A program made the position numbers and the translations under genes. The notes beneath the pieces are model-generated. The model saw only the letters and a program-made list of their open reading frames with translations, ran no database searches and was not told where the DNA came from. Positions 49,379 to 59,180 of a stretch of DNA of 64,000 bases are shown here, in pieces. Each line of letters starts with the position of its first letter. The first letter of the stretch is position 1. Source of the DNA: Lactobacillus sp. CBA3605 (GTDB taxonomy: Bacteria; Bacillota; Bacilli; Lactobacillales; Lactobacillaceae); NCBI RefSeq assembly GCF_002970915.1, contig NZ_CP027190.1:744001-808000 (forward strand), written 5' to 3'.

Positions 49379-52300
49379 TTAATTTGGAACCGTCACAATG
49401 GTTTGACTAGCCAATGCGTACAAGACTTTTTGCACCACCGGCCGTTGATACATTGATTCTAATGCCTTGGCATATAAGTTAACCTGCCCGGCATAACGTT
49501 TAATTAAGTCAGCTGGTTGCTTCACATGATCAGTTTTATAATCAAACAAAATCAAGCCAGCCGGCGTTTCTAAATACCCATCAATAATCCCATGAATCAG
49601 AATTTTATTCTCATCGGTTTGATCAAATTCATCAAACAAGCGCCAGGTTGGCATTAATAATGAAAATGGCACTTCACGATGCACATTCGTTGGTGCCGCT
49701 AAGATTTGTTGGCCCAACGTACTGGTATAAAAACCCACAATTTCAGCCGGTGATACCAAGGCAGCCACTGCCGCTGTTAAGACTTGTTTTGCCACTAAAT
49801 CAGCAATGGTCGTCGTAACCACTGTCAGCGTTACTGGTTGCATCAACGGTAACTGTTCCAAAACCAAATGCGTGGCACTCCCCACTTCGGCACTAGTCGG
49901 GGCTTGGGCCGTTTGTAAGAACTCAGGTTGCCCTAAATCATCCGTCACATACCGACTAGTGATTGGCTGGGCTGTGACTAATGGATTGGCTTGCATCAGC
50001 GGTGTATCCGGATCTTCGAAGACCCGCTTAATTTCTGAAACGGACTGATAGGCTGTCGTTGCCGTCGCCACTTGATCTGGATAATGATAATCCAAGAGCT
50101 GAGCGACAGCTGTTTGCGTGGCAGTCGGAACTGTGTCAGTGACGTGCGCCTCTACTAAATCCACGCTATTAGTGTCTTGCGCCGCTGCAGCCGGCGTATT
50201 GGTCGTCACAAACGTCTTAGTATCCGCTAATTCGATTGCGACGTGAGTCTTATCATCCGTAAATGAAAATGCCGGTTGCATCCCATCCCAATACTCTTTT
50301 AAATCTGGATGGCGAATCAAGGTCATCCCCAGCCAATCTAAGTCACTCTTAGCCGTGATGCGCGCTTGGGCATTCAACACCCGTTGTGGCGTATCTAAAA
50401 CACGCCGCCATTGCTTAGTGGCAACCTCAATGGTTTCAATGGTTCCTACCAGATACAATTGTTGTTCAGCCCGCGTAATCGCCACGTACAATTTCCGCAT
50501 CTCTTCAGCCCGCAATTTCTGACTAACGACTTGTTGCGTGACTAATCTTGGTAACGTCGGATATTTGACCCGAGTTTCAGGATCCAAGTAAGTAATCCCA
50601 ATCCCCGCTTGCCGATCTAATAAAGCGGATTGCCGTGTATCAGTCTGGTTGAACTGCTTATCGAGATCCATAATGAAGACCACTGGATATTCCAAGCCCT
50701 TACTCCCATGAATCGTCATTACGCTAACAGCTTCGGTATCCGTGTCAGCCACTGCTGACGCCAAATCCTGATCCTTAGCTTGCATCCGTTTAATGAACCG
50801 AACAAATTGGAATAAGCCCTTAAAACTCCCAGCTTCATAAGCATGCGCTCGTTCATACAACGCATTTAAGTTTGCTTGTCGTTGTTTTCCAGCGGGCATC
50901 CCACCAACATAATCTAAGAAACCAGTCCGTTCATAGATCCGCCAAATCAACGTAACAAGTTGATTACGCCGAGCTAAATCGCGAAATTCAGTCAATTGCG
51001 TCATAAACTGCTCAAGCTTGGCAAACACCACATCCCCATATTGATTATGATCACGTTGCGGATACTCGGTGTAAAACGTTTGTAACGCCTGAAAATAATC
51101 ACTGGTTTTATCTTGAATCCGTAAATAAACCAATTGATTTTCATCAAAGCCGACGATGGGTGATCGTAAAACGGCCACTAATGGAATATCTTGATACGGA
51201 TTATCAATAATACTCAGTAAAGCCATCATAATTCGAATTTCAGTCGTCTGAAAATAATTTTGTGCATCATTGACCACAATTGGCACCTGTAATTGCTTAA
51301 AAATATCAATAATCGTTAAGTTATGATTACGGGTCGGAACTAACAACGCCGCATCACTGTAGCGAAACGGTCGATACGTCTTGGTAGTCCGATCATATAT
51401 TGGTCGATCCATCGCTTTTAACGCTAAAATCTTTTGAGCCACCATCCGAATACTACCTTCAGCAGGATCATCAATCGCAAAATCTGCCTCCACATCCGGC
51501 GTGACTGCTGGCGTAGCTTGTCCCGTTTGATAGAGCAATAAATGCGTCGTCTGCGGTAAATCAGCGGGGTAATCTTTTGGACCATACTTAAGATAAGCCG
51601 CTTCATCATATTCAATCTGGCCAACCGGTGCATCCATTAATTGACTAAAAATAAGATTCGTTAAGTTATCCACATTTTCAACCGATCGGAAGTTTTCAGC
51701 TAATACAATGCGATCACCATGCGTCGGCTGCTGACCATAATCACGATATTTCGTTAAAAATAATAAGGGGTCGGCTAGTCGGAATTGATAAATCGATTGC
51801 TTAACATCGCCCACCATAAACATATTACCTGGGGTTTGTCGCGATATTAACTGGAGAATCGTCTCTTGCAGACTATTAATATCTTGATATTCATCCACCA
51901 TCACTTCTTCAAACTGCGCCCGTAGTTGGGCTAAAGCGCCCCGCCCACTGTCACTATCCTGCGTTAAAATCTGGAGTGCCAAATGTTCCAAGTCACTAAA
52001 ATCTAACACGTGGCGACGCCGTTTTTCCGCCGCAAAGGCCGTTTTAAACTGTTGGGTCGCATGCACGAGTTCCGTTACAATGGCCGCTGCCCCGGTCATG
52101 ATATCCAAGACCTGCTGTTCATCCGCCGCAAAGTAACGGTCACTGAGTTGTTTCAGTTGTTTCTTAATGCCATCGACTAAAGTACCGACCGTGGCGGCGG
52201 CTGTCGTGCGGAGCTCGTCGTCTTTATAAGTTTTCTTCAAACGACCAAACTTTAACGTTTGGCATTGATCGCGTAACTCATTCCAACTGGCCGTGGTTAA

Positions 52301-53116
52301 AGCCGTCTGTAAAGTCGTTAATTGGGTCTGAACCAGTTGCAAAGCAGTCACCGTCTTGGCTTCCAAGTCCACCCCTTGGGCAATTGTAATGGCTTGTTGA
52401 TTAGTGGTTAACATGGTTTGAACTTCGGTCTGTAATATCGGTAACAACTGCGTCTGATAAAAATCTGCCGTCGTTACTGTGGCTGCCTTCAAGTTATAGT
52501 TCGCTGGCAACGCGTTTAACCAGGCATTCGGATCTGGTGTTGATTGGGCAAAATCAAATAATCGCATGATTAGCGCACTGAGGCCATCATCATTACGATC
52601 ATTCGAGAAGTTGGCCGTTAATAAAGCAAATAGCTCACCATCATCACCGTATAACTTTTCACGGACGGCGCCCCAAACTTGGTCACGAATCAAGAGACCT
52701 TCCGTATTGTCTGTTAGTAATCGGAACACCGGGTCCAAATCAATAACGTAATAATACCGTTGGATCAGTCGTAAACAAAAAGCATCTAGGGTACTAATAT
52801 TGGCCACACCGAGTAAATTCAACTGTTGCCGTAATTGTTGCACGGCTATGGAGGTCTGGGCTTGACCAGCTTCAGTTTTCAACAACTTGGAGATTTGGGC
52901 ATTTAATTGTTGTTCTAATTTTTGTTTCATGTGCTTAGCGGCTAAATTCGTAAATGTGACCACTAACAATTGGTCCAGATTTGTCCCGGCGGCTAATTTG
53001 CGCATAATACGTTCAATTAACACGGTCGTCTTCCCAGAACCTGCCGAAGCTGAAACCAACAAATTATTACCCTGTTGCGTAATTGCCGCTTGTTGACTGG
53101 TTGTAAATGCTGTCAT
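49379..53116 (-). CDS. rexA: ATP-dependent helicase/nuclease subunit A (RexA/AddA)
   Basis: 1245 residues, full length. UvrD-type helicase: Walker A SASAGSGKTT at 22-31, Walker B VDEYQDIN near 400, VMTIHGSKGLEYPVVF (motif V region) near 800. The C-terminal nuclease domain shows LFDYKTDH near 1200 (catalytic Asp and Lys of the RecB nuclease). With RexB it resects double-strand breaks to 3' ends for RecA loading, stopping at Chi. ATG overlaps the rexB stop by 4 bases, so the subunits are coupled. Confidence 0.95.
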   Translation of the reverse strand: MTAFTTSQQAAITQQGNNLLVSASAGSGKTTVLIERIMRKLAAGTNLDQLLVVTFTNLAAKHMKQKLEQQLNAQISKLLKTEAGQAQTSIAVQQLRQQLNLLGVANISTLDAFCLRLIQRYYYVIDLDPVFRLLTDNTEGLLIRDQVWGAVREKLYGDDGELFALLTANFSNDRNDDGLSALIMRLFDFAQSTPDPNAWLNALPANYNLKAATVTTADFYQTQLLPILQTEVQTMLTTNQQAITIAQGVDLEAKTVTALQLVQTQLTTLQTALTTASWNELRDQCQTLKFGRLKKTYKDDELRTTAAATVGTLVDGIKKQLKQLSDRYFAADEQQVLDIMTGAAAIVTELVHATQQFKTAFAAEKRRRHVLDFSDLEHLALQILTQDSDSGRGALAQLRAQFEEVMVDEYQDINSLQETILQLISRQTPGNMFMVGDVKQSIYQFRLADPLLFLTKYRDYGQQPTHGDRIVLAENFRSVENVDNLTNLIFSQLMDAPVGQIEYDEAAYLKYGPKDYPADLPQTTHLLLYQTGQATPAVTPDVEADFAIDDPAEGSIRMVAQKILALKAMDRPIYDRTTKTYRPFRYSDAALLVPTRNHNLTIIDIFKQLQVPIVVNDAQNYFQTTEIRIMMALLSIIDNPYQDIPLVAVLRSPIVGFDENQLVYLRIQDKTSDYFQALQTFYTEYPQRDHNQYGDVVFAKLEQFMTQLTEFRDLARRNQLVTLIWRIYERTGFLDYVGGMPAGKQRQANLNALYERAHAYEAGSFKGLFQFVRFIKRMQAKDQDLASAVADTDTEAVSVMTIHGSKGLEYPVVFIMDLDKQFNQTDTRQSALLDRQAGIGITYLDPETRVKYPTLPRLVTQQVVSQKLRAEEMRKLYVAITRAEQQLYLVGTIETIEVATKQWRRVLDTPQRVLNAQARITAKSDLDWLGMTLIRHPDLKEYWDGMQPAFSFTDDKTHVAIELADTKTFVTTNTPAAAAQDTNSVDLVEAHVTDTVPTATQTAVAQLLDYHYPDQVATATTAYQSVSEIKRVFEDPDTPLMQANPLVTAQPITSRYVTDDLGQPEFLQTAQAPTSAEVGSATHLVLEQLPLMQPVTLTVVTTTIADLVAKQVLTAAVAALVSPAEIVGFYTSTLGQQILAAPTNVHREVPFSLLMPTWRLFDEFDQTDENKILIHGIIDGYLETPAGLILFDYKTDHVKQPADLIKRYAGQVNLYAKALESMYQRPVVQKVLYALASQTIVTVPN

Positions 53117-56100
53117 TTTGACTGACCTCCTTGTTCGTCCGCTAACCGTTGCAACACCTCAGCAGCTGTCAACGGTGGCATGTCCCGATAATTATTTTCC
53201 GCTAACATCGCATCAAATTGCATAATTGATAAATACGGCGAATATTGTAATGCTGTCGTCTTATCGGTCAATCGCACTGGATTCAATGCGACTGCACCCG
53301 CAAAAATGGCCTGCGCAGCGGCGACAATCAGCTCCTGGTTATGCGCCAACAATTGGGTCAATTGCGTTTCTGTCACCAAGGATGGCGTCCGCGTATTAGC
53401 ATGATTATAAGCGCCAGAAGTCTTACGCCGGAACGGATAAATTTTGGAAACTCCGCTTTGCTGTTGTAAATCACTATCCAATTGCGTTAATAAGTCCGGA
53501 TCATCCAATAAAATGCCTTTATATTTGTTCGCTTTTAAGACGGCAGCTTCAAAGCCCGTCTTTACATCACTAGGTTTGAGCGTCGGATTTTGAATGTGCA
53601 TGTATAATGCACCAGCCAACTTCACTTTGGCTGGCGCCGGTGTATCGGTGCCCACAATTGCTTGTTCATTGGCCAAGACCGCATCTAAATACGTTAGCAT
53701 TTGCATCGCTAAGCCATAGTAGGCTTGTTGAAAATCAAAGCGATGGGTTGAAGACTTATAATCCACGATACCTAAATAACTTTGATCCGCTACTTGAATC
53801 CGATCCAAACGATCAATTTTCCCACGCACATGCACACTGTGCGTCGCATCTACTTGAAAATCCAAGGCACGTAGTCCCTTATTTTGGCCCACATTCCCAA
53901 ATAACAACTCCGTTTGTTGCGGTTGGGCAGCGGAAAATGTGCTCTGATTACGAATCGCCACGGCCATTTGTCGTACTGTATTAATCATCTGTTGCTGCAC
54001 ATAGCCCATCCGTTGCGAACTAGCTAAGATCATAAATTGCGGTTGTGCTAAGACCGTTGCAGTCACCTGATCTAAATAATGATCCAAGCGACCATCTGTG
54101 ACACTGGCTAACGCAAGGTGGTCCGCACGAATCGCCTTAATTAAGCCATCCAAAACCGCATGAAAGAACTCACCGGTGCTAGCCGCTGAAAGTTCAAACA
54201 CATCACGTTCACGCAACTTTAAGCCATACTTTAAAAAGTACGCGTATTGGTTACGATAAAATTCTTCTAACTTCGAAATTGACGTATAAATTTGATTACC
54301 GTAAAGAGCTTGTACACTGGCCGCAGTCAAAGGTGTGGGGACATTATGATAACTCAATCCCGTCAGCAATTGCTGCGCCAAAGCCCCAAACTGGGAATCT
54401 TGCGTCAAACGCCGGCGTAACCAGACCCAAATTGGCGCTGGTCGCAAGGGTTCTCCAACTCGATTACGGTCAGTATTAGCCGTCAAGACTTCTCGATAAA
54501 CTTGAATCACGTGCGTTAACGTCCGCCACTTAGTCCCAATAAACGGGGCAACTTTAGTTTGCGTTGGATCTGGTGCGCTCAAGTAAGTCGTCACTGGCAA
54601 TTTAAAGTGCTGCTGCAATTGCTTGACGTAATTAGATAAATTCAAATCAGTTTCCTGATCATCTTTTAGCGGTGCACTTAAAAATAGCGTTTGCTGGGCA
54701 TTCATAAAGGCTAAATAATTCAAACACCGTTCATCACCTAATTGAATAACAGCAGTATCACTTAAATAATGGTCACCGGGGATTTCGGCTAAGGTTGGCT
54801 GCATTGCAGCCTTATCAACATCGCTCAACAGCTCATTACTCATGATGCGATCAGGCATCACTAAGTCAGTGGCACCAATCATAAAGACGACCTGCCGTTG
54901 TTGACTTTGAACCATCCCACTTTCGGAAATCAGCACTTGGTCTAGGGTTGCTGGGATTTGACTGTAACTTGCCCCTTCAAAGCCGGCTTGCAATAACGCT
55001 AAAAAGTCCGTGCTATCAAAAGGTTCAGCCCCCAGCGTCGTCACAAATTCATCTAACATCTGGCAAAAAGTCTGCCACGTTTGTTCAGGTTCGGCAGCCG
55101 TCGCCACGGCTTGTTGCGCTAACGCTTGGTCACGCCATGCTATCAATTGTTTGGCGACGCCATGTTGGTTTAAAAAGTTAAATAAGGTCGTTGCCGCCGC
55201 TCGCCCGTCAACGGCTTGCGCCATTTCTTTAAAGAATGGTGGAAAGATGTCAGCCACAAAATGATGAATCAAATTAATTTGCGCGGTAATTGCTGCATTC
55301 TTATCAGTCTCAACACCGGCATCACCAGCAGTAAGTTGGAAATACTCCCAATCCTGGCTTTGTAACCAGCGATTACCCGCATACCCACTCTTTAAAATAA
55401 AGTTTTCCGTCAAATCAACGGCTTGCCGATAGGCTTGTCGGTCCATTGGTTGACCATCCACCATCGGTACGAGTAATTCAGTTTTCAAAATTCGCATGAC
55501 ATCCTGATATTGATAATGCTTCGCATCTAAATCAAATAAGGCCCCAATTAATTCAACCAGGGGATGATCCGCCATTGAACGTTGCAAATCCACGAAAAAT
55601 GGAATCGCCATCGTTTGAAAAATCGGTGCTAACATAGTCTGATACCGATCCAAGTGTCGCGTCAGTACCAAGAAATCTCGATAATGATACCCCTTAGTCG
55701 CAACTAATTGGCGAATCTGGCGGGCCACTTGGGCTAATTCAGTTTGCCGGGTATCCGTCCGGAATAACTGGATATTTGCATTGCTAGCGGTTTGCGGCGT
55801 CATAGGTTGCGGGTGACCACGCCAATAATCATCTAACGCAGCTAACCCGGTGCTAACTCGGCACGTTTGCGCTTGAATATCCATTAATACAGGGATTTGC
55901 CGAATCCGGGCATATTGATACAGTCGATAATACAACCGCCCTGTCTGGTAAAATAACTGCCCATTATCTGGGGCTTGATCCGTTCGCGCATGGTCTAACA
56001 TTAGACTGATGGTCACGTCGGCGCCCCGGTCCAGCATCGTTGTAATAATACCTTGTTCCTGTGCGGGTAACTGTGCAAAGCCAGCCAGTTCAACATACAC

Positions 56101-56709
56101 GTGCATTCCGGTTAAATCCTGTTGTTGCAAATAATGATTCAACTGGGCTAACACATCCGCCGCTTTTAGATACTTACCCGCAGTGGCTGTGGTAAAGTCA
56201 GCATAAATTAGGGCCAAATCATGTAGCTTCGCCTTTAAATCTCCCGCTGGCGCCTGTTCAGCTAATTGAACAACCGCTTCAGGCGTTAAATTAGCGGTCT
56301 GCAATTCATTGATTTCTTTTGCTAGTTGGGTCACAAAACCAGTCTGGTTGCTTTCCCCACCGAAAAGTTGCAATTCCGTCGCATGGGCCCGTAAAATTTT
56401 AAAGAGCAGCATGTTGACACCGGCTGCTGATAACCGCGGCACCTGGTATGCTGCTTCATTTTTCATTAAATACCAAGCTAACCGGGTAAACGAAAACACT
56501 TGGACTTGCGTTTGCGCATATAAATCGGGCTGCGCAAAAGCTTGTGACAAGCGGTTTAAAACATCAACTTCAGTCTCAAACTTAATATGATTGGGAACCA
56601 AATAAAAAAACTGATCAGTCGGCTGGGCCTTTAATGCGGCCACTAACTGGGCCACCATCGTTGTCCGGTGATCCTGCTTAGCTGGACCTAAAACGAATTG
56701 TAAACTCAC
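53113..56709 (-). CDS. rexB: ATP-dependent nuclease subunit B (RexB/AddB)
   Basis: 1198 residues from GTG 56709 (GGGAGG eight bases before); a longer frame exists to 56736. It starts MSLQFVLGPAKQDH, where canonical AddB has a Walker A motif; here GPAKQDH lacks the GKT/S, as in the RexB type. The C-terminal nuclease domain has LGIVDYKSSTHRFD near residue 985. No iron-sulfur cysteine cluster like that of AddB is obvious, again RexB-like. Partner of RexA in break repair. A LexA-type box lies 22 bases upstream of the start. Confidence 0.93.
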   Translation of the reverse strand: MSLQFVLGPAKQDHRTTMVAQLVAALKAQPTDQFFYLVPNHIKFETEVDVLNRLSQAFAQPDLYAQTQVQVFSFTRLAWYLMKNEAAYQVPRLSAAGVNMLLFKILRAHATELQLFGGESNQTGFVTQLAKEINELQTANLTPEAVVQLAEQAPAGDLKAKLHDLALIYADFTTATAGKYLKAADVLAQLNHYLQQQDLTGMHVYVELAGFAQLPAQEQGIITTMLDRGADVTISLMLDHARTDQAPDNGQLFYQTGRLYYRLYQYARIRQIPVLMDIQAQTCRVSTGLAALDDYWRGHPQPMTPQTASNANIQLFRTDTRQTELAQVARQIRQLVATKGYHYRDFLVLTRHLDRYQTMLAPIFQTMAIPFFVDLQRSMADHPLVELIGALFDLDAKHYQYQDVMRILKTELLVPMVDGQPMDRQAYRQAVDLTENFILKSGYAGNRWLQSQDWEYFQLTAGDAGVETDKNAAITAQINLIHHFVADIFPPFFKEMAQAVDGRAAATTLFNFLNQHGVAKQLIAWRDQALAQQAVATAAEPEQTWQTFCQMLDEFVTTLGAEPFDSTDFLALLQAGFEGASYSQIPATLDQVLISESGMVQSQQRQVVFMIGATDLVMPDRIMSNELLSDVDKAAMQPTLAEIPGDHYLSDTAVIQLGDERCLNYLAFMNAQQTLFLSAPLKDDQETDLNLSNYVKQLQQHFKLPVTTYLSAPDPTQTKVAPFIGTKWRTLTHVIQVYREVLTANTDRNRVGEPLRPAPIWVWLRRRLTQDSQFGALAQQLLTGLSYHNVPTPLTAASVQALYGNQIYTSISKLEEFYRNQYAYFLKYGLKLRERDVFELSAASTGEFFHAVLDGLIKAIRADHLALASVTDGRLDHYLDQVTATVLAQPQFMILASSQRMGYVQQQMINTVRQMAVAIRNQSTFSAAQPQQTELLFGNVGQNKGLRALDFQVDATHSVHVRGKIDRLDRIQVADQSYLGIVDYKSSTHRFDFQQAYYGLAMQMLTYLDAVLANEQAIVGTDTPAPAKVKLAGALYMHIQNPTLKPSDVKTGFEAAVLKANKYKGILLDDPDLLTQLDSDLQQQSGVSKIYPFRRKTSGAYNHANTRTPSLVTETQLTQLLAHNQELIVAAAQAIFAGAVALNPVRLTDKTTALQYSPYLSIMQFDAMLAENNYRDMPPLTAAEVLQRLADEQGGQSK

Positions 56710-56730
56710 TAGAATAACCTCCCTCAATCT

Positions 56731-56742
56731 GAACAAACGTTC
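56731..56742. promoter_or_regulatory. LexA (DinR) type SOS box upstream of rexB
   Basis: GAACAAACGTTC on the plus strand (GAACGTTTGTTC on the minus) fits the Firmicutes LexA core GAAC-N4-GTTC exactly, just upstream of the rexB ribosome binding site. No second box was noticed in the window. Confidence 0.6.
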
Positions 56743-56834
56743 TACTAATTAAGTTTAATTATCGCATAATTAACACGACAAAAAAAGGACGTTGCCAGCA
56801 GTTTTTACCCGAAAAATGCAGGTCACTTACCGAC

Positions 56835-56877
56835 AAAAAAAGCCCTCAAGCTTGGCTGCTGAGCCAAGCTCGGGGGC
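56835..56877 (-). terminator. Terminator of the pyr operon
   Basis: Minus-strand stem GCCCCCGAGCTTGGCT / AGCCAAGCTTGAGGGC with minor mismatches, loop CAGC, seven T (A-run 56835-56841). A second weaker hairpin with T-run lies at about 56780-56825. Confidence 0.92.
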
Positions 56878-56902
56878 TTGCTAACTTTTTTAGTTTAAAT
56901 CA

Positions 56903-57532
56903 TTAGGCCCAAGCGGCCGGATCTTCCCGCCAGGCATGTAATGAGGCTAATTCTTGGTCATCAATATAATTGGCGGCCCGAGCGACTTTAATCAGTGTGG
57001 TATAGTTCGACAAGCTAAACAATGGCAAGTTGGCAGCGGCAAAATTTTGCGTGGCAGCAGCCAGTTCATAACTAAAAACAGCACCGACCGCTAAAACATC
57101 ACCCCCAGCGGCCTGAACCGCTTTAGCTGCTTGGAGCACGCTCCCACCTGTAGAGATTAAATCATCCAACATAACAACTTTAGCATCCGGTTTAAGGACC
57201 CCTTCAATCTGACGACCAGCGCCATGATCCTTAGGTTTAGAACGCACATAAATCAATGGTAAATTCAGAATTTGCGCCACCCAAGCCGCATGTGGAATCC
57301 CCGCAGTTGCGACGCCCGCAATCACTTGGGCTTCAGGATATTGTGCACGAATCACTGCGGCAATCCCCGCAGCAATATGTTGGCGAACCTGAGGATACGA
57401 AATCGTTAAGCGATTATCCGTATAAATGGGGCTATGAATCCCACTAGCCCAAGTAAATGGGTCGTTGGGACGTAACGTGACCGCCTTAATCGTTAATAAA
57501 TCTGTCGCAATTGTTGCTGCTATTTCAGTCAT
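56903..57532 (-). CDS. pyrE: Orotate phosphoribosyltransferase
   Basis: 209 residues from ATG 57532 (GGAG eight bases before, within the pyrF end). The PRPP-binding motif VMLDDLISTGGS is near residue 120, and IAGVATAGIPHAAW precedes it. It joins orotate and PRPP to give orotidine monophosphate. Last gene of the pyrimidine operon; overlaps pyrF by 8 bases. Confidence 0.95.
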   Translation of the reverse strand: MTEIAATIATDLLTIKAVTLRPNDPFTWASGIHSPIYTDNRLTISYPQVRQHIAAGIAAVIRAQYPEAQVIAGVATAGIPHAAWVAQILNLPLIYVRSKPKDHGAGRQIEGVLKPDAKVVMLDDLISTGGSVLQAAKAVQAAGGDVLAVGAVFSYELAAATQNFAAANLPLFSLSNYTTLIKVARAANYIDDQELASLHAWREDPAAWA

Positions 57533-58247
57533 TGCTAGCACTCCATTCAGTTAAAATTTGTTGATATGCTTGATACGGATCAGTTGCTTGGGTAATCGGT
57601 CGACCGACAACTAAGCCATTACTACCGGCTTGCGCCGCTGCTGCTGGCGTCATCACCCGTTGCTGATCGTCAGTCGCCGCTGTTAGTGGGCGGATTCCCG
57701 GCGTAATGCCAATAAAATCCGGGCCAACGGCGGCATGAATTGCTGCCACTTCTTGGGCGGAGCAAATAACCCCGTCACACCCACTCGTCTGCGCTAATTT
57801 TGCATAGTGCACCACACTGGCAGCAACGGTGCCAGGAATTTGTTGCTCATCATTCAACATCGTTTGACTGGTCGATGTCAGTTGGGTAATCGCCAATAAC
57901 TGCGGTGCTGTTAACCCACGTTCAGCAGCTCCCGCGACCAGGCCCTGTTTTGCTGCCGTCAACATAGCTGCTCCACCGGCGGCATGAACCGTCGTATAAC
58001 GAACACCTAACCGACCGATGACCTGCATCGCTGCACCTACCGTATGGGGAATATCATGGAGCTTTAAATCCAAAAACACCGCATGCCCCCGCGCTTCAAT
58101 GGCCGTTACAATCTGTGGTCCAGCAGCGTAAAAGAGTTCCATGCCCACTTTAACCGTTAACGATAACTGTGCCGGAAAGCGGTCTAAAAAAGCCAATGCT
58201 TGCGTTGCAGTTGGAAAATCCAAGGCGATTATCACTGGTCGACTCAT
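57525..58247 (-). CDS. pyrF: Orotidine 5'-phosphate decarboxylase
   Basis: 240 residues, standard. VFLDLKLHDIPHTV near residues 55-68 is the catalytic DxKxxD signature; IIALDFPT at the start and GITPGIRP near 175 complete the TIM barrel pattern. It decarboxylates OMP to UMP. Overlaps pyrD by 4 bases and pyrE by 8, so translation of the three is coupled. Confidence 0.97.
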   Translation of the reverse strand: MSRPVIIALDFPTATQALAFLDRFPAQLSLTVKVGMELFYAAGPQIVTAIEARGHAVFLDLKLHDIPHTVGAAMQVIGRLGVRYTTVHAAGGAAMLTAAKQGLVAGAAERGLTAPQLLAITQLTSTSQTMLNDEQQIPGTVAASVVHYAKLAQTSGCDGVICSAQEVAAIHAAVGPDFIGITPGIRPLTAATDDQQRVMTPAAAAQAGSNGLVVGRPITQATDPYQAYQQILTEWSASND

Positions 58248-59161
58248 CCTTGCACCTCCGAAATCAATTGGGTTAAGCTCGTAATCCCATATTGATCCAT
58301 TGCTGCAGGCAAACCCGCAATAATATCCGTGCAGGCGGTCGGCTGCCCATACGTCGCTGCGCCAACTTGGACTGCATTGGCACCGGCTAAGTAAAATTCC
58401 AATACATCGGCTGGCGTAAAGACGCCTCCGACACCAATAATTGGTAACTTGGTGTGTTGCCGAACTTCATGAATCATCCGCACAGCTAATGGATGAATAG
58501 CTTTGCCAGATAAACCACCAGTGCCATGCGCTAAAATGGGTTGCCGGGTCTGCAAATCAATCCCCATCCCCGTTAGCGTATTAATCATAGTTAATCCGGC
58601 AGCCCCGCCAGCTTCAGCGGCTTGCGCAATTGGAACAATTGCCGTTACATTCGGCGTTAGCTTCATAAAAACAGGTTTATCAACCGCCGTCACAATTTGT
58701 CGTGTTAGAGCTTCCACCACGGCTGGGTCAGTGCCAAACGCCAAGCCACCGTGATCAACATTGGGACATGAAATATTAATTTCCAGTAATTTAACGTTCG
58801 GTGCCGTTGCCATTTGTTGGGCCACTGTCACATATTCGTCAAATGTGTTACCGGCTACACTCCCAACGACTGGTAAATCTGGATAATGCGTCGCTAGCCA
58901 TGGCAACTTTTCTGCCAACACATTTTCGATGCCTGGATTTTTCAACCCAATCGCATTCAACCAACCAGCAGACGTTACTGCAGTTGTTGGTCGTGGATTA
59001 CCCACGCGAGGTTGGGCAGTTGTGGATTTTATCACGAGGCCACCCAAATCACCCAGTGCTAATTGTTGCGCCATCGTTTGACCATAAGCGGCTGTACCGC
59101 TGGCGGGCATCACTGGATTTTTAAACGTTACCCCTGCTAAATTAACTGCTAATCGTTCCAT
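58244..59161 (-). CDS. pyrD: Dihydroorotate dehydrogenase, class 1
   Basis: 305 residues. FMN enzyme; EINISCPNVDHGG near residues 128-140 holds the catalytic Cys of class 1 enzymes, and MPASGTAAYG and GVGGVFTPADVLEF are further signatures. By resemblance it is of the 1B (NAD-linked) type, which normally needs the electron-transfer subunit PyrK. No pyrK is found between carB and pyrD, where it lies in Bacillus, nor elsewhere in the window. The 4-base overlap is with pyrF. Confidence 0.93.
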   Translation of the reverse strand: MERLAVNLAGVTFKNPVMPASGTAAYGQTMAQQLALGDLGGLVIKSTTAQPRVGNPRPTTAVTSAGWLNAIGLKNPGIENVLAEKLPWLATHYPDLPVVGSVAGNTFDEYVTVAQQMATAPNVKLLEINISCPNVDHGGLAFGTDPAVVEALTRQIVTAVDKPVFMKLTPNVTAIVPIAQAAEAGGAAGLTMINTLTGMGIDLQTRQPILAHGTGGLSGKAIHPLAVRMIHEVRQHTKLPIIGVGGVFTPADVLEFYLAGANAVQVGAATYGQPTACTDIIAGLPAAMDQYGITSLTQLISEVQG

Positions 59162-59180
59162 GTTGATCCCCTTTTCCTAT

